Assembly (NCBI GenBank): GCA_037144075.1
Contig: JBAWXM010000304.1
Span: 1-6,459 of the forward strand
Length of the DNA stretch: 6,459 nt
Direction of reading: 5' to 3'
Source of the DNA: CAIPAT01 sp037144075
GTDB lineage: Bacteria; Verrucomicrobiota; Lentisphaeria; Victivallales; Victivallaceae
Below the pieces are notes generated by a model, which was not told where the DNA came from, did not search any database, and saw nothing but the letters and a program-made list of their open reading frames with translations. Of this stretch, positions 5,871 to 6,459 are shown in pieces (the stretch's first letter is position 1; every line of letters begins with the position of its first letter). Made by a program: the position numbers and the translations under genes.

Positions 5871-5899
5871 TTGATTTATGCTTTGCCTCTGGCTATCTT
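5871..5899 (+). promoter_or_regulatory. possible promoter of the four-helix membrane protein gene
   Basis: TTGATT (5871-5876) and TATCTT (5894-5899) have 17-base spacing and four of six consensus matches each. They lie about 40 bases before the ATG at 5939. This is weak evidence, but it would let the last gene be transcribed independently. Confidence 0.3.
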
Positions 5900-5938
5900 T
5901 TCCCGGAAATATTAATTATTATCAGGAGATGATGCGTT

Positions 5939-6448
5939 ATGCTTCGTATTTTTAAACGGCTGCTGCAGGAAATCATAGACGTAATACCTGCGGTTGTATT
6001 TTTCTGCATAGCGTTCAACCTGATCGTCCTGACCGACATGCTTACCACGCAGAGCTACGGCATCCGGGTGTTCGGTTTTGTGAGCGCCACGCTCATGGCG
6101 CTGGTGGTCGGCAAAGTTATGCTGGCGGTAAATCTTGTTCCATGGGTCAACGCCTTCCGGAACCGGCCGCTTATCTGCAATACGCTCTGGCGATCCGGTC
6201 TTTACACCATCGTCAGCCTTTTGCTCAGGTATCTCGAACTGATTGTCCGCTACACCTTAAAGCACGGAAACCTGACAGAAGGATTCCAGCATCTGACGAC
6301 AGACTTTCCCTGGTCGCGCTTCTGGGCGGTGCAGATATGGCTTGCCGCACTCTTCTTAGTTTTCGCCGCGCTCCAGGAGATCACCCGCGCCCTGGGTCCC
6401 GGCCGCCTGTGGCAAATATTCTTCGGCCGGCGAGAAGACTACAACTAG
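5939..6448 (+). CDS. conserved four-segment inner-membrane protein, unknown function
   Basis: The product is 169 residues with four predicted membrane segments at about 14-34 (DVIPAVVFFCIAFNLIVL), 44-66 (VFGFVSATLMALVVGKVMLA), 83-105 and 128-148. The N-terminus (LRIFKRLLQE) and C-terminus (GRREDYN) are charged. The start is the ATG at 5939, ten bases after AGGAG (5924-5928). An earlier ATG at 5932 is out of frame. Conserved-looking features are FFCIAFNLIVL, ALVVGK, the polar loop with FRNRPL and TLWRSGLYT, FPWSRFWAVQIW in the last loop and helix, and a final FFGRR. I recall similar uncharacterised membrane proteins in proteobacteria and other phyla with the FNLIVLT and ALVVGK blocks. I know no assigned activity. 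It ends 11 bases before the window edge, so any downstream partner gene is not visible. Confidence 0.75.
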   Translation: MLRIFKRLLQEIIDVIPAVVFFCIAFNLIVLTDMLTTQSYGIRVFGFVSATLMALVVGKVMLAVNLVPWVNAFRNRPLICNTLWRSGLYTIVSLLLRYLELIVRYTLKHGNLTEGFQHLTTDFPWSRFWAVQIWLAALFLVFAALQEITRALGPGRLWQIFFGRREDYN

Positions 6449-6459
6449 TGTTTAATTGC

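Overview
The window looks like an ordinary stretch of chromosome from a bacterium of the PVC superphylum, most likely Lentisphaerota (Victivallales-like) or a close relative. This is inferred from four things. The genes are GC-rich and separated by very AT-rich intergenic DNA. There is a large secreted sialate O-acetylesterase-type enzyme. That enzyme carries a C-terminal domain that I associate with planctomycete and lentisphaeran secreted proteins. Start sites with a clear Shine-Dalgarno sequence are mixed with one that has none. I see no phage, transposase, CRISPR or RNA gene.

Layout. Positions 1-704 (+) hold the 3' part of a class I SAM-dependent methyltransferase whose start lies off the left edge. 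Positions 705-1161 are an untidy intergenic stretch. It has two terminator-like hairpins on the + strand, a doubtful 68-codon membrane ORF, and on the - strand a decayed fragment resembling the C-terminus of the cobalamin synthase CobS. Positions 1162-2538 (-) encode a multi-pass membrane glycosyltransferase of the ArnT/PMT (GT-C) type. Positions 2539-2942 are a roughly 400-base AT-rich gap between that gene and the divergent esterase. It contains a palindromic CGCAGAG-type repeat near the glycosyltransferase start, and a perfect 11-bp inverted repeat just upstream of the esterase ribosome binding site. Positions 2943-5156 (+) encode the exported esterase, followed by a textbook rho-independent terminator at 5167-5198. 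A very AT-rich promoter region leads into 5399-5800 (+), a small DUF2325 protein with an N-terminal cysteine cluster. Positions 5939-6448 (+) encode a conserved protein with four membrane segments.

How the genes relate. The genes look mostly monocistronic, with own promoters or terminators visible around several of them, so no single pathway is evident. The esterase fits a glycan-scavenging lifestyle (removing O-acetyl groups from host or environmental sialic acids or other acetylated sugars). The glycosyltransferase fits envelope glycan or lipid modification. The methyltransferase, DUF2325 and four-helix membrane proteins have unknown substrates.

I did not find a convincing new multi-gene system. 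The most useful leads are the cobS-like remnant, the esterase's C-terminal domain, the operator-like inverted repeat upstream of the esterase, and the cysteine-bearing DUF2325 protein.
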